Below are positions 62,471 to 64,000 of a DNA stretch of 64,000 nt, one piece after another (position 1 is the first letter of the stretch; every line of letters begins with the position of its first letter). The notes under the pieces were generated by a model. It was not told the DNA's origin and did no database searches. It saw nothing but the letters and a program-made list of their open reading frames with translations. Source of the DNA: Chrysoperla carnea (taxonomy: Eukaryota; Arthropoda; Insecta; Neuroptera; Chrysopidae); assembly GCF_905475395.1 (NCBI RefSeq), contig NC_058338.1:42505935-42569934 (forward strand). The letters run 5' to 3'. The position numbers and the translations under genes were made by a program.

Positions 62471-63235
62471 GGCGGTATCAAATTACAGGAAATTTCAATT
62501 TTTGCCCCAATTTCCTAGATCAGTTTTTGTATTTTATAAATACTTATTTCTACTACCAAGTAGTCATCATCAGTAAGAATTAGCTAGTCGTGATTACTCT
62601 TATTATGAATGTTACTCTTTGCTAATTTGGTGGTTGATTGCAAAAAATCGAAATTTATTTCGAAATATCCTAGAGTTCTCATTTATTATCTTCGATAATA
62701 TTTATAAGGAAATTTCATGTTGAAGAAGATTATGATATTGATTTAAACTGTTGAAAGAAAATGTAGAGAAGAAATATGAGTGTAAGAGATGCATATTTTG
62801 GTTGCCATCTTAGAAAATTTCAAAGAGATTCGAATAAGAATTTTGAAAGTATTCAAACCTGTGCAAATTAGTTTGAACCTAAAAATCTATCGACTAGATT
62901 GTACCACATTGCAATCAATTTTTTCTAATTCCTCTTTACATTTGTGGTTGAAGTTTTAATTAAGTTATTTATATCATTTTATCATACGATGATATCTTCA
63001 TGGTTCTGTTTTATACAATTAAAATTTATACTGAACGATTTTAATCCGTAAATTAAAAATTACGAAAAACATCAAAGAAGAACAAATTTTAAAATTTATT
63101 TCTTTTCTTTAATCGTAAAAAGTTTTTTACACATAGATTCTTACAGATTTGTATGAATGATATCAGCGTTTCTTTAAAATTGAAAGATGGTGTGAAAATT
63201 TTGAAGTGAATATGTCGATCGTTAATTTTATAGAC

Positions 63236-63650
63236 CGTGGAACACCACGGTTTTTTAAACGATGAATGCATATTTTAAACTTCGAGAGTAGGTTCTTTTT
63301 GTCAAGTCTACCAAACTTTCCTCTACGATTTTTTTTCTGTGCTGCGTTTTCAAATGAGCATGATGACGTCATATTTGAGTTGTCGGTCTGAAATAATGCA
63401 GCAGGGAATTCGTCGACACTTGATAACATTAATAATTATTTATCGATAAAATATTTTTTCGGACAAAAATATTGCAATGATATGCTTGTTTACCACCTCG
63501 AATATGCGTTACTTGGGCATAGTGTCCGACAATGCTCATTTGAAAACACAGCACTTTCGAAAAAAGTCGTAGAGGAATGTTTGGTAGATTCGTCAAAAGG
63601 ATGTTTCAAGTATGTATTTATCATTTAAAAAAACCCGTGGTGTCCCATGT
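63236..63650. mobile_element. Foldback element of family C, arms about 125 bp
   Basis: Left end GTGGAACACCACGGTTTTTT and right end AAAAAACCCGTGGTGTCCC are inverted copies. Inside, GTCTACCAAAC, TTTTCAAATGAGCA and GTCGGTCTGAAA are shared with the element at 9022-9588. Confidence 0.82.
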
Positions 63651-64000
63651 CCTATGCATTTTATAAAAGTTGTCAGGAGAGTTTTTTTCTCAAGTCAACA
63701 AGTCATAATTTATAAATCAACTGTAATTGTAAATGAGGCCAGCAATTTCATAAAAAAAAAAATTATGTAATGATTTAAGGCGTTTCGATACCAAAACGAA
63801 ATTGTTACAAAAACAATTGAAATTTTGCGTGTCAATTAATAAGTATTTAATACGCCTTCTGTATAAATTTCAAGTCGATTCCTCGTACGGCTTACGATAA
63901 ATTAATTATTAAAAATCCTTTTACATGCTGGTGTATGAAAAAATCGTAATAAATATTGGTTTTTTTTAGCCAATAAGTGCTTTTAAAAATGTTACCAATA

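Overview
The window is nuclear DNA of an insect. It is very AT-rich, its genes are broken by short GT-AG introns (61 to 764 bp, with two of about 2 kb), and its clearest gene is a teneurin whose exons match insect Ten-m closely. I cannot fix the order. A short (CCTAA)n tract and common arthropod-type repeat ends fit a non-dipteran insect, but this is weak evidence. All recognised genes lie on the + strand.

Layout. Positions 1-26351 hold no exon I can recognise. They hold AT-rich DNA packed with interspersed repeats and foldback (inverted-repeat) elements, most simply a very large 5' intron or the 5' flank of Ten-m. Positions 26352-41866 carry 13 exons of Ten-m (teneurin-m/Odz), from the end of the intracellular domain to the stop codon. 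They encode about 3163 residues: proline-rich intracellular segment, one transmembrane helix, a long Ser/Thr-rich linker with a furin-type site, eight EGF repeats, Cys-rich/TTR-like and FN-plug regions, NHL propeller, YD/RHS shell and the C-terminal Tox-GHH/TCAP-like region. A likely 27-nt cassette micro-exon (34175-34201) lies in the 1.8-kb intron after the EGF/Cys-rich block. Positions 41867 to about 44000 look like a long AT-rich 3' UTR and flank.

Positions 50259-53154 encode a complete eight-exon MOCS3/Uba4 (448 aa), the E1-like adenylyltransferase-rhodanese that supplies sulfur for molybdopterin synthase and Urm1/tRNA thiolation. About 110 bp upstream of its start sits a 256-bp transposon with matching inverted repeats and a perfect 8-bp target-site duplication. 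Positions 54430-56223 hold an intronless 597-aa phosphoglycerate-mutase-like gene. It has a Ser where the family has its catalytic Glu, and a long Lys/Glu/Pro-rich repetitive tail. The remainder to 64000 is intergenic and again rich in foldback elements, several of them related to copies in the first 20 kb.

The three genes have no evident functional link: a synaptic and axon-guidance receptor, a sulfur-carrier activating enzyme and a divergent glycolytic-type enzyme. The most notable points are the Ten-m micro-exon, the tailed PGAM-like retrogene with altered active site, the 8-bp-TSD element beside MOCS3, and the unusual density of foldback elements (ten or more in 64 kb).
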